NCBI GenBank assembly: GCA_947243845.1
Contig: CAMXIF010000029.1
Span: forward strand, 1 to 39,438
Length of the DNA: 39,438 nucleotides
DNA from: an uncultured bacterium
GTDB lineage: Bacteria > Bacillota > Clostridia > Lachnospirales > Lachnospiraceae
Direction: 5' to 3'
The notes below the pieces were generated by a model. That model was not told the origin of the DNA, searched no databases, and saw nothing but the letters and a program-made list of their open reading frames with translations. The translations under genes and the position numbers were made by a program. Shown here one piece after another: positions 1-7,536 of the stretch; position 1 is the stretch's first letter, and each line of letters begins with the position of its first letter.

Positions 1-165
1 GTCCTCGTAGTCCTCTTCGTCCTCGTACCTATCATCTTCGTAGTACGCCTCGTCCTCGTAGTCCTCTTCGTCCTCGTACCTATCATCTTCGTAGTACGCC
101 TCGTCCCCGTAATCCTCTTCGTCTTCGTACCTTTCGTCTTCGTAGTACGCCTCGTCCTCGTACCT
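1..165 (-). repeat. 51-bp in-frame tandem repeats encoding a 17-residue acidic unit
   Basis: Positions 1-51, 52-102 and the following bases repeat with a 51-bp period, in frame with the coding sequence on the minus strand. The unit reads A-Y-Y-E-D-D-R-Y-E-D-E-E-D-Y-E-D-E. The first copies are almost identical at the DNA level (one copy has GGG for GAG, giving Gly). The copies nearer the N-terminus (about 103-200) degenerate into shorter YYEDERYEDEA units. The array continues past the left edge. Confidence 0.9.
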
Positions 166-621
166 TTCGTCTTCGTAATACCTCTCATCCTCATCGTACA
201 CTTCATCTTCGTACACATCATAATCTTTTGCATACCGGACATTCTTAGATGACTTTTTCGATGAACCGGTTCCGGAAGACTTCACAGCGGCATAATCTGC
301 CCTGGAGGATTTTGTGTTGCGGCTCGTTCCTGATGTCTTGGCTGTGCCACCGCCTGTCCTTGACGCCTTTGCTGTATCATGGCTCCCCTTCGATGCTTTT
401 GTTGTACTGCGGCTTACTTTTGACGCTTTTGGTGCCCCATGAGTCTCCTGATAGGACGCAATCATTTCGTCATCCAGACTCAAAAACTGCAGGGTGTCAT
501 CTGTCACACTATCCACATCCTCGTCATCAAAACGATCATCTTCCAATAAATCTTCAAATCTGACCGGTCTTTTATTTTTCACGTTTTTAGGTCTATTTCC
601 GCCTTGTTTTTTGTTTTGCAT
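1..621 (-). CDS. Acidic Asp/Glu/Tyr-rich repeat protein, C-terminus outside window
   Basis: The frame is open from an ATG at 619-621 to the left edge (207 codons, no stop), so the gene continues beyond the window. An upstream GGAGAAAGG at about 633-641 and a strong promoter support the start. The protein has three parts: a basic N-terminus (MQNKKQGGNRPKNVKNKR), a short acidic stretch followed by a Ser/Thr/Lys-rich low-complexity linker (about residues 60-130) with repeated K-A-S and K-S-S motifs, and then a very acidic Tyr/Glu/Asp tract built of 17-residue repeats. No signal peptide or membrane segment is visible, so it is probably cytoplasmic or nucleic-acid associated. I do not recognise a family. 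The low-complexity tail could be an intrinsically disordered region. Function unknown. Confidence 0.8.
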   Translation of the reverse strand, partial: MQNKKQGGNRPKNVKNKRPVRFEDLLEDDRFDDEDVDSVTDDTLQFLSLDDEMIASYQETHGAPKASKVSRSTTKASKGSHDTAKASRTGGGTAKTSGTSRNTKSSRADYAAVKSSGTGSSKKSSKNVRYAKDYDVYEDEVYDEDERYYEDERYEDEAYYEDERYEDEEDYGDEAYYEDDRYEDEEDYEDEAYYEDDRYEDEEDYED

Positions 622-657
622 CTTATGTAAACCTTTCTCCAAAAATAATTTTATAAG

Positions 658-686
658 ATTATAGCACAAAAGGGTCATTTTATCAA
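658..686 (-). promoter_or_regulatory. Promoter of the acidic repeat gene
   Basis: On the minus strand TTGATA (681-686) and TATAAT (658-663) are separated by exactly 17 bp, about 37 bp upstream of the start codon, which is close to the sigma-A consensus. The rest of the 622-913 intergenic stretch carries no gene. It must also hold the promoter of the zinc-ribbon gene, for which I see only weak candidates (TTGACT at 833-838, TATAAG at 861-866, spacing too long). Confidence 0.8.
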
Positions 687-913
687 GATTTTTTGACACT
701 CATCTTTCTTCTGTGATAATTTGGCAAGATTTACATAATGCATTTTCTACAAGAATCGTCAACAGTCTTCTTCCCCGCCTTTGTGCGCGATATTTAACAC
801 CGCTCAATATGCCATATTATGGTAAAATCCGCTTGACTTTGTCCCCAGCAGCTGACACAATATAAGTGCAACATTACAATTTCAACATTTTAATGAGAAA
901 AGGGGAATTTTTC

Positions 914-1237
914 ATGATGTACATGCACTATTGTAAGCGTTGCCATCGAGTCTATATGTTAAATGGTCACAAGCAGACCTGTCCCAAATGCCGGGAATCG
1001 ATCACAGAGTTAAAGCTGACCTACATGGATTATGTGTCCATGGACGAAGGCGCCAGAACTCTGTTCAGCAACAGCTGTGCTGACGATGAACAGTTAAAGG
1101 GACTGAGTACTACATATCGTATGTATAAATACAGCAAGTGGTACAAAGAACTGCACAATCAGGTGTTGCCGACAACAATTATCACTTATTCTACGATAGA
1201 CCAGCCCTCGATGGAAAACGTCCTGTCAATGAGCTGA
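914..1237 (+). CDS. Small zinc-ribbon protein of unknown function
   Basis: A protein of about 107 residues opens with CKRC, followed after 13 residues by CPKC, a classic four-cysteine zinc ribbon. The rest is helical-looking and rich in Tyr, Met and Lys, with no membrane segment. The longer open frame begins at 866, but AGGGG at 901-905 sits 8 bases before the ATG at 914, so that start (or the adjacent ATG at 917) is preferred. The gene is monocistronic and followed by a strong terminator. The ribbon could bind nucleic acid or a protein partner. No specific role can be read from the sequence. Confidence 0.75.
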   Translation: MMYMHYCKRCHRVYMLNGHKQTCPKCRESITELKLTYMDYVSMDEGARTLFSNSCADDEQLKGLSTTYRMYKYSKWYKELHNQVLPTTIITYSTIDQPSMENVLSMS

Positions 1238-1258
1238 CAAGCTCCGGACACCACGAAG

Positions 1259-1305
1259 AAGAGTGTATCTGCAAATCCAAGGATTTCAAGATACACTCTT
1301 TTTTT
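1259..1305 (+). terminator. Rho-independent terminator after the zinc-ribbon gene
   Basis: A perfect 12-bp stem, AAGAGTGTATCT (1259-1270) with AGATACACTCTT (1289-1300), encloses a second small stem AAATCC/GGATTT and is followed by a T run through 1305. Confidence 0.9.
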
Positions 1306-1422
1306 CTGAAAAATTAAGAAAAATCTAATGAATAAATAAACAGAAGGCATGGATTTTTCAAGAGATTCATAGTACAATGAGTTATGCTTTGAAGAAATAC
1401 AGGAAAGGTAAGAAAACAAATC

Positions 1423-2445
1423 ATGAAACAAGATAAAGAGACAAAACAGACAATCAACCTGGATACCGAGGAAGAGCAGGACGCCCCTGTAAAAAGAAAA
1501 CCTTTTTCCATGAATATACATCTCATCCTGCTGGCTGCCATCGTGCTGGTCATCGGTTTTTCGGCTTTTCGGCTTTACCAGTGGAACAAAGGAGAACAAA
1601 TAGAATATGATCCCAATCAGCAGACCACGGAATTTGATGTGGAGGTCCTTGATTTTATCATACCTCTGGCGCCCGACAAACTGGAAGGCCATGAGAACGA
1701 TGGCGTGACCACGATTCTCTGTCTGGGCGATGATCCCTTTTCCCTGGATCAGGGAGAAAACGGGCTGGCAGAACAGATTGCCCAAAAGACAGGCGCGACA
1801 GTCTATAATGGTTCCTTCACAGGCACCACCATGGCGCCGGCATCTGCAACCTTTCAAGAAGGAGATATCATGGATGCCTTTTCCTTCCTCTATGTAGCTA
1901 CCAGTCTGGCTCACGGTGATTTTCAACTGATGAAGACTGCCGCTGCTTACAGCAGCGATGAGAATTTCCCCATTACCACGGAAATGCTTTCAAATCTGGA
2001 TATGAACACCGTAGATATCATCTGCATCATGTATGATGCCAGTGACTATATCAACAAAAGGCCCTGCGATGATCCGAACGAGCCTTTCAATCCGGTCACT
2101 TACACCGGCGCACTTCGCACAGGAGTCGCGGCAATCCAGGAAGCCTATCCTCACATTCGTATCGTGCTGATGTCCCATACCTTCTGCCATATGATCAACG
2201 AGGAGGGCAACTTCGAGAACGGCGACCGGGTAGATCTGGGTAACGGCACGATCAGCCACTATCTGCAAAAGGAACGGGACGCCGCCACCGACTGCGGCAT
2301 CTCCTTTATCGATAATTTCTACGGATCGGTGAACGAGGACAATTATCTGGATTATATGACGGATTACATCCACTTTAATGATGCCGGAAGGGAGCTTCTG
2401 GCAAGAAGATTTGCGGAATGTATTTTCCCGGCCAAAGAAGAATAG
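1423..2445 (+). CDS. Membrane-anchored SGNH-like protein with Asp at the usual Ser position
   Basis: The 340-residue protein has a polar N-terminus rich in Glu and Lys (1-30), one membrane segment (about 33-50) and an extracytoplasmic domain. That domain has SGNH/GDSL-like features: a block I region LCLGDDPFS near residues 99-107 and a C-terminal D-x-x-H (DYIH, about 314-317) followed by F-N-D-A-G. The nucleophile position of block I reads Asp rather than Ser, so hydrolase activity is doubtful unless another serine serves. It converges on the MBOAT/AlgJ-like acylation operon and shares its terminator, suggesting a role in surface polymer acylation or deacylation. That role is inference. AGGAAAGG lies upstream of the ATG at 1423 with a rather long spacer. 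Confidence 0.75.
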   Translation: MKQDKETKQTINLDTEEEQDAPVKRKPFSMNIHLILLAAIVLVIGFSAFRLYQWNKGEQIEYDPNQQTTEFDVEVLDFIIPLAPDKLEGHENDGVTTILCLGDDPFSLDQGENGLAEQIAQKTGATVYNGSFTGTTMAPASATFQEGDIMDAFSFLYVATSLAHGDFQLMKTAAAYSSDENFPITTEMLSNLDMNTVDIICIMYDASDYINKRPCDDPNEPFNPVTYTGALRTGVAAIQEAYPHIRIVLMSHTFCHMINEEGNFENGDRVDLGNGTISHYLQKERDAATDCGISFIDNFYGSVNEDNYLDYMTDYIHFNDAGRELLARRFAECIFPAKEE

Positions 2446-2454
2446 ATCATAAAC

Positions 2455-2486
2455 AAAAGGGTTTCGGCAATAACCGGAACCCTTTT
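2455..2486. terminator. Bidirectional terminator between convergent genes
   Basis: AAAAGGGTTTCGG (2455-2467) pairs with CCGGAACCCTTTT (2474-2486), with one wobble pair, around a 6-base loop. A-rich and T-rich flanks serve both directions. It overlaps the last bases of the minus-strand AlgJ-like gene stop codon. Confidence 0.85.
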
Positions 2487-3540
2487 ACCATTCCACCGAA
2501 AACAACGCTTCAAAATCAAATCTCTCAATCATAGCCTCGGTCCGCACAAGCGCCGCCGCCATCTCCGCAGAATCTGCAATCTCGCAAGTGCCGTCCGCAA
2601 AGCATTCCGTCATATAGCGATTAATATCCCGGTGATAATGCGTATAATCGGCATAGTTATTTAAATCCGTCACAATCTTTTCCCTGTCCGGGAAATAGAA
2701 CACCCGCACATTGTCATAGGCAAGCATCCTGTCCGCAATATACTGATACTCCGCCATGGTCGCCTGCAGATGATTCTCTTTGATCACATCATTCCAGTAA
2801 AGGATACTGTAGGGCGGAAAGAACACATAAAACATAGTATCCGGATTCTGTTCAATATAAGGACAGATATTCTGAGAAAGGTTCGCCTCCACACTGGCAA
2901 GATAAGCGTCCGCCGCCGTCTCCTCCGCTATCTGATCGGGCTTCTCATAATTGTGCATCACCCACTGGATATTATAATACTCATCTGTCCACCAACTCTG
3001 ATACACGGTGGCCAGATCTGTCTTGTCGGGATCCGCCAGAGGACGAAGGATATAATTCAGGAATACGTCCTTATTCCAGAGATATGCGGCATCATTCCAG
3101 AGGACATCATCATACAGATAGTCCGGAATGGGATATTTCGTCTCATCCACGCCGCCGGTACAGGTCATCACATCGATCCCAAGAAACACCGTATCCACCT
3201 GATTGTCACTGTGAAAAATCCGTTCCATGATATTGGCCTGATCCTTCGGATATGCACCGCTGTAATTTAACTTAATGGTGTCAAGACCCATCAATTCCTC
3301 AAACCAGTCCGTATTAAAATTCACCGTCATGGAAGAGCCCAAGATCACACTGTCATACGCCATATGAGTTGCCATCCCCGGATTCTGATTGATCTGATTA
3401 TCCACCAGGTAGGGAAAATCCGCAAGCGGCGCATGATATTGAAAAAAGGGATCCACATAGACCACCACCGCCGCCTCCAGCAGGAGCGCTGTGATAACCG
3501 CCAGTACTATGGCCATAATCCATTTCTTATATTTGTTCAT
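2485..3540 (-). CDS. AlgJ/DltD-like SGNH protein, partner of the MBOAT acyltransferase
   Basis: The 351-residue protein has one N-terminal membrane anchor (about 7-29) and an extracytoplasmic SGNH-like domain. V-I-L-G-S-S-M-T (about 65-72) supplies a candidate catalytic serine and D-Y-T-H (298-301) the D-x-x-H dyad. This organisation matches the AlgJ/AlgX/DltD/PatB type proteins that accept acyl groups from an MBOAT partner and place them on a surface polymer. It starts 12 bp after the AlgI-like gene on the same strand, with AGGGG 9 bases before the ATG, so the two are almost certainly translated together. The acyl group and the polymer are not determined by the sequence. Confidence 0.8.
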   Translation of the reverse strand: MNKYKKWIMAIVLAVITALLLEAAVVVYVDPFFQYHAPLADFPYLVDNQINQNPGMATHMAYDSVILGSSMTVNFNTDWFEELMGLDTIKLNYSGAYPKDQANIMERIFHSDNQVDTVFLGIDVMTCTGGVDETKYPIPDYLYDDVLWNDAAYLWNKDVFLNYILRPLADPDKTDLATVYQSWWTDEYYNIQWVMHNYEKPDQIAEETAADAYLASVEANLSQNICPYIEQNPDTMFYVFFPPYSILYWNDVIKENHLQATMAEYQYIADRMLAYDNVRVFYFPDREKIVTDLNNYADYTHYHRDINRYMTECFADGTCEIADSAEMAAALVRTEAMIERFDFEALFSVEW

Positions 3541-3552
3541 AGTTTTGTTCCC

Positions 3553-5124
3553 CTAGAAATTAAAATACAAGAAAGTACTCACCCCGGAAAAGGAAAGAAT
3601 ACTCCACACCATCAACACCGCCAGGACAAATACGGAACCTGCCCGAAATCGAGACCGTTCCATCCTCTGCGCCGCATTGGGACCCGCCATAGACAGATAA
3701 AGCCCTGCCGCCAGGATTCCTGCCATCAGGATATATCTGCTGTAAGCCATGTTGTCCAAATGAAGGATTTTGATGACATACCAGAATTCGTCCAGCCGGA
3801 AACACTCTGCCAGATCCAGGGAGATTTTCTGCAGGTTACCCTTTATAGCCGCCGCCAGCAGGCTGTTGGCCTGAGCAATGTCCTGCGCCCGAAAATATAC
3901 CCAGGCAATGCTCACATAAGCAAAGAGGAGGACTTGTGACAATAGTGTCATTATACTTGCACGTATCCTGCACCCTAATGAAGTTCTCTCTACTATATTA
4001 TTTATGACGCTACTGTCATTTCCCGCATTTTCTTCCTTAGAATCTCGTCTGCCGCACTGCTTCTGCAGAGCACCCCTGCCGCCAATCATTCTCTGCCAGA
4101 ATCGCGTCACTACATACAGTACGCCGTGCATGGCGCCCCAGACAAGATAATTCCACCCTGCCCCATGCCACAGGCCGCTCAGCAAAAAGACGATCATCAG
4201 ATTCAGATACATCCTGGCCGCCCCTTTCCGGTTGCCGCCCAGCGGAATATAAACATACTTGGTAAAGAATCGGTTCAGAGTGATATGCCAGCGCTTCCAA
4301 AACTCCACAATATTAGTGGCTTTGTAGGGAGAATCAAAATTCACCGGAATCTCAATGCCAAGCATCTTGCCAATGCCCCTTGCCATATCACAGTAACCGC
4401 TGAAATCAAAGTACAGCTGCAAAGCGTAAAATACGATCACCAGCACCGCATCCATACGCCCCAAAAACGCTATGTTATCATAGCCGTAATCTGCCCCGGC
4501 GCCAAAGGTATCCGCAATCAGCACCTTTTTGGCCATTCCCAGAATAAAGAGACCGAACCCTTCCGCAATCTGTTCCCACCTGACCTCATCCTGCCCCGCT
4601 TTCCGAAACTGCGGCAGCATCTCGCCATGATTGACGATCGGCCCGGCAATCAACTGCGGAAAAAAGGATACGAACAGAGCATAGTCTATCAGACTGCAAT
4701 TTTGTACTTCTCCCCGGTAGGTATCCACCACAAAGGAAATCTGCTGGAAGGTAAAGAAACTGATCCCCAATGGAAGCAGAATCCCCCGCAGGGCAAAAGA
4801 AGACTGAAACACCGTATTGACCGTAGACAGGAAGAAATCAAAATATTTGAAATAGAACAAAATACCCAGATTACCGGCCACCGCCAGGAATATCAGCTTT
4901 TTATCCGGCTTCTTTGACAACAGCAGGTGAAAGATATAATTGAAGGCAATGCTGCCCACCATGATCAGCAGATAGGACAGATTAAAATATCCGTAAAACC
5001 AAAATGACATAAATGTCAGAAATAACTTAGCGGCCTGCGGCCTTTGTCCATGCAGCAGGCCATAATAACCCAACAGACATAATGGGAAAAATATGAAAAC
5101 AAATATATAAGAATTAAACAGCAT
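3553..5124 (-). CDS. AlgI-family MBOAT O-acyltransferase
   Basis: This polytopic protein of about 523 residues starts MLFNSYIF, the typical AlgI opening. It carries the MBOAT signatures W-H-I-T-L-N-R-F-F (His near 280), Y-I-P-L-G-G-N-R-K-G, and G-L-W-H-G-A-G-W-N-Y with the catalytic-type histidine near 320. The family moves an acyl (usually acetyl) group across the membrane for transfer to exopolysaccharide or cell-wall polymer. The open frame reaches a GTG at 5136, but AAGTGAGG sits 6 bases before the ATG at 5124, so the GTG is probably part of the ribosome binding site. An unusual polar insert of about 40 residues rich in Asn, Glu and Ser (roughly 350-390) lies before the last membrane segments. 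Confidence 0.92.
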   Translation of the reverse strand: MLFNSYIFVFIFFPLCLLGYYGLLHGQRPQAAKLFLTFMSFWFYGYFNLSYLLIMVGSIAFNYIFHLLLSKKPDKKLIFLAVAGNLGILFYFKYFDFFLSTVNTVFQSSFALRGILLPLGISFFTFQQISFVVDTYRGEVQNCSLIDYALFVSFFPQLIAGPIVNHGEMLPQFRKAGQDEVRWEQIAEGFGLFILGMAKKVLIADTFGAGADYGYDNIAFLGRMDAVLVIVFYALQLYFDFSGYCDMARGIGKMLGIEIPVNFDSPYKATNIVEFWKRWHITLNRFFTKYVYIPLGGNRKGAARMYLNLMIVFLLSGLWHGAGWNYLVWGAMHGVLYVVTRFWQRMIGGRGALQKQCGRRDSKEENAGNDSSVINNIVERTSLGCRIRASIMTLLSQVLLFAYVSIAWVYFRAQDIAQANSLLAAAIKGNLQKISLDLAECFRLDEFWYVIKILHLDNMAYSRYILMAGILAAGLYLSMAGPNAAQRMERSRFRAGSVFVLAVLMVWSILSFSGVSTFLYFNF

Positions 5125-5147
5125 AGCAATCCTCACTTCGCAGTCGT

Positions 5148-5909
5148 TTACAATGTCATATCCTTGTATATCACATAAATCCCCACCTGTCCGAATACTT
5201 CATATCCATAATCAGTCAGCGGCTCTTTGACCTGACGATCCTGATTCAGGATCACATAAGCACAGGGATACCCCCTGGCAAGTTCTACAAAATAAGGCGT
5301 ATCTATCACTTCTGCCTTTTCCATCGCCTCATACATGGCGTCATAATAATCCCATCTTTCGATCATCATTTCCCTGCCGTAGGGCAGCTCGATATCTGTG
5401 CTGTACTGCCGCACATACTGCAACAGTTCCCCCGGCATCAACACTGTGATACGCCCCTCCTGCGGCTCTATCATCTCCGCGATATCAACCACTTCCTGGG
5501 GCAGATGGTAAGCGTTTTGTGCCTTGGAGATATTGATACTGTCATAGACATAATCCCCGCCCGCCACGATAGCCGCACACAGGATGACCAGACCGATCCT
5601 CCGGTGTTTTCCCATCAGTTTGATAAAACCATAGGCTGTCACAAGACTCATCTGCAAAAGCCACAACAATCGATAATATGTCTCTGAATCCTCCATGATC
5701 CTCACAAATATCTTACGAAACAGCGGGCAGAAAAAGGCCGCCAGAAGTAAGGTAGGCGCATAAACAAAAATTGCCCGCCTGTGCTTATCCTTCTCCGCAA
5801 ACCACAGATAGAGAAGGGCAAGCAGATACAGCCCCGCCAGAAACTTATACTGGTGAAACCCCATATAATTCTTAAAGATGACAACACTTTCTAAAAAAAT
5901 GCCCCACAT
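5148..5909 (-). CDS. Polytopic membrane protein, possible C-terminal half of a split GT-C-like gene
   Basis: The 253-residue protein has about four membrane segments in its first 130 residues and an extracytoplasmic C-terminal domain with no recognisable catalytic motif. It has its own GGAGAG 7 bases before the ATG at 5909. It lies between another membrane protein gene (6161-7279) and the AlgI gene on the same strand. Together with the 372-residue upstream product it would make a protein of about 625 residues, a normal size for GT-C-like membrane glycosyltransferases (multi-span N-terminus, soluble C-terminus). I therefore suspect the two are halves of one ancestral gene separated by a repeat cluster. 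A natural two-gene arrangement is also possible. Confidence 0.6.
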   Translation of the reverse strand: MWGIFLESVVIFKNYMGFHQYKFLAGLYLLALLYLWFAEKDKHRRAIFVYAPTLLLAAFFCPLFRKIFVRIMEDSETYYRLLWLLQMSLVTAYGFIKLMGKHRRIGLVILCAAIVAGGDYVYDSINISKAQNAYHLPQEVVDIAEMIEPQEGRITVLMPGELLQYVRQYSTDIELPYGREMMIERWDYYDAMYEAMEKAEVIDTPYFVELARGYPCAYVILNQDRQVKEPLTDYGYEVFGQVGIYVIYKDMTL

Positions 5910-5929
5910 GTTACCACTCTCCTAATAAA

Positions 5930-6125
5930 AAAAGTAAATTTGCTCCGCAAATTAACTTTGCGAGATCTGCTTCGCAGCCTCGAATAAGCGGAAAATTTCC
6001 TACCACCATAAAAAGGTAAATTTGCGAGATCTGCTTCGCAGCCTCGGATAAGCGGAAAATTTCCTAATACTATAAAAAGGTAAATCTGCTCCGCAAATTA
6101 ACTTTGCGAGATCTGCTTCGCAGCC
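5930..6125. repeat. Cluster of three palindromic short repeats
   Basis: Three head-to-tail units begin at about 5930, 6010 and 6074. Each begins AAAA(A/G)GTAAAT. The first two run through CTTCGCAGCCTCG, GATAAGCGG or AATAAGCGG, and AAAATTTCCTA. The third stops after CTTCGCAGCC. Units one and three contain an extra piece (TGCTCCGCAAATTAACTTTGC) that the middle unit lacks. Short hairpins are visible (TTTGC-TCC-GCAAA and TGCGA...TCGCA). Another partial copy occurs at 12547-12585. No open frame crosses the cluster. It is probably a REP/MITE-like intergenic repeat. Confidence 0.8.
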
Positions 6126-6160
6126 ACCCGAAATCAGCAAAAGGGTGTGCCGATCCGCCG

Positions 6161-7279
6161 CTATCGCCATAAATAGCTATACGCCATCACCACATAGATT
6201 CCCATATAAATCAGATTAGGAATGCACGCTGCTCCAAGCTTCAGTAATACCTTAAAGTCCCGCTCCACGATCATCAGCACAAAGGCCGTTAATGCCAGAA
6301 GAATAGACACCAGAAATACTGCGATCGAACTGCAGATTCCCGCCGTCATATTGACACACACCAATAGAAGCCACAAGCCCATATCCGCCCGCTTGTCCCT
6401 CTTTTTTCCATCATAAATCAGAAGAAGCAGCCAGAAAAAAGCCGGAATCACCAGACTCCCCGCCACCGACTTGCCCTGCCAGGTACGTGTCAGGAAAAAA
6501 GTCTCATTTGTATAAATAGACACATTCCCAAAAATCTGAAACACTCCCATCACGATCATGAATGCCGGTAAACTGACACGTTTGTCACCAAACAAAATCT
6601 TTCCAATCTGAAAATATAACAGATAGGTCAATGGTATCAATAGAAGGGGCATCACCAGATGGGACACAATCGTTGCATGAAGCCCGCTCCCAACCGCTAC
6701 AAAGGCCACCCACATGGGAAACACTGCCAGCGCATGCCGCACATCCAGCCCCGTGGAGCCGCCCTTGTAAGGCAGAATCCGATACATTACCCCCGCTTCC
6801 TGAGCAATCAGTGATTCGGTCACATAATAGGCATCATCGCCGTCAAAGGATGTACAAACCACCGCCTGATAAAGCTGAAATCCCAGAATGACCAGAAAAA
6901 GCAGCCACTCAATGCGCTCCTCCCAGGCCATTGTCCTGATCCGCTCTATAAAAGTGACATTACCGTCATTTCTTTTCCGGCCAAACACCAGATCCGGATT
7001 TCCCTTTTTGTAATTCCGATACCATAGAAGAATGCCGCAGACCGCACATAAGATTGCGGCCGCCACAAACCAGACGGAGGCTTTCCGGAAATTATTATAC
7101 TGCACCCACAAAACCGCCGGGATCGTGAACAACCCATAAATCGCCCACATCACAAAATATCCCGCCAACAAAATGAACCCCGGACTCCTTTTGTCCGGTG
7201 CTGTAAAGTTCGCCGGTATCAGCCCGATACAAAACGGGATAATGCCCAGCCAGAAAATCAAACCCATGACAGCTGCCAT
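6161..7279 (-). CDS. Polytopic membrane protein, GT-C-like, possibly truncated
   Basis: The 372-residue protein has about nine or ten membrane segments. After one early segment lies S-F-D-G-D-D-A-Y-Y-V, an acidic extracytoplasmic loop motif of the kind seen in GT-C glycosyltransferases. GAGGAG precedes the ATG at 7279 with 5 bases between. The product stops abruptly after a transmembrane stretch (A-Y-S-Y-L-W-R), about 35 bp before the repeat cluster. The next gene downstream resumes as a membrane protein with a soluble C-terminus. It heads the operon that contains the MBOAT and AlgJ-like genes, so a role in building or decorating a surface polysaccharide is likely. Substrate unknown. The family assignment is tentative. 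Confidence 0.65.
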   Translation of the reverse strand: MAAVMGLIFWLGIIPFCIGLIPANFTAPDKRSPGFILLAGYFVMWAIYGLFTIPAVLWVQYNNFRKASVWFVAAAILCAVCGILLWYRNYKKGNPDLVFGRKRNDGNVTFIERIRTMAWEERIEWLLFLVILGFQLYQAVVCTSFDGDDAYYVTESLIAQEAGVMYRILPYKGGSTGLDVRHALAVFPMWVAFVAVGSGLHATIVSHLVMPLLLIPLTYLLYFQIGKILFGDKRVSLPAFMIVMGVFQIFGNVSIYTNETFFLTRTWQGKSVAGSLVIPAFFWLLLLIYDGKKRDKRADMGLWLLLVCVNMTAGICSSIAVFLVSILLALTAFVLMIVERDFKVLLKLGAACIPNLIYMGIYVVMAYSYLWR

Positions 7280-7536
7280 AACGACTCCTCTTTATATGCT
7301 GCGCCTATTGTCTGATCCAGACTTTCACCCTGAAACAGTGTATAAACAGGCATTTCTTCGTCATAATAGTTGTAGTATACCACATTTGGGCCATTTTACA
7401 TAGACCATCCGTGTGATCTTTTTAAGGCACCGCACTGTACATCCCTTCCCAAATATGGTAAACTGTTTATTATCTTTGGATATAAGCGCAGGCACATTCC
7501 TTTTGGCTTATATGCATATTAAACAAGGGGTATTCC

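Noticed and set aside
930..946. TTGTAAGCGTTGCC, operator-like
   Set aside because: It encodes the first Cys motif of the zinc-ribbon protein. The match is explained by codons and has a poor second half.
1186..1926. Minus-strand open frame of 246 codons
   Set aside because: It overlaps the zinc-ribbon end, a terminator and the SGNH-like gene on the other strand. No family features or start signal.
4126..4917. Long open frame on the plus strand (263 codons)
   Set aside because: It lies antisense within the MBOAT gene, which has clear family motifs. The frame has no ribosome binding site and a shadow-like composition.
5500..5522. GGTAAGCGTTTTG, similar to the TGTAAGCG operators
   Set aside because: It lies inside a coding region of an unrelated operon and matches only half of the motif symmetry.
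5930..6125. Possible CRISPR array from three spaced repeats
   Set aside because: The units are head to tail with internal insertions and no unique spacers of constant length. A partial copy lies far away, so it is a dispersed repeat.
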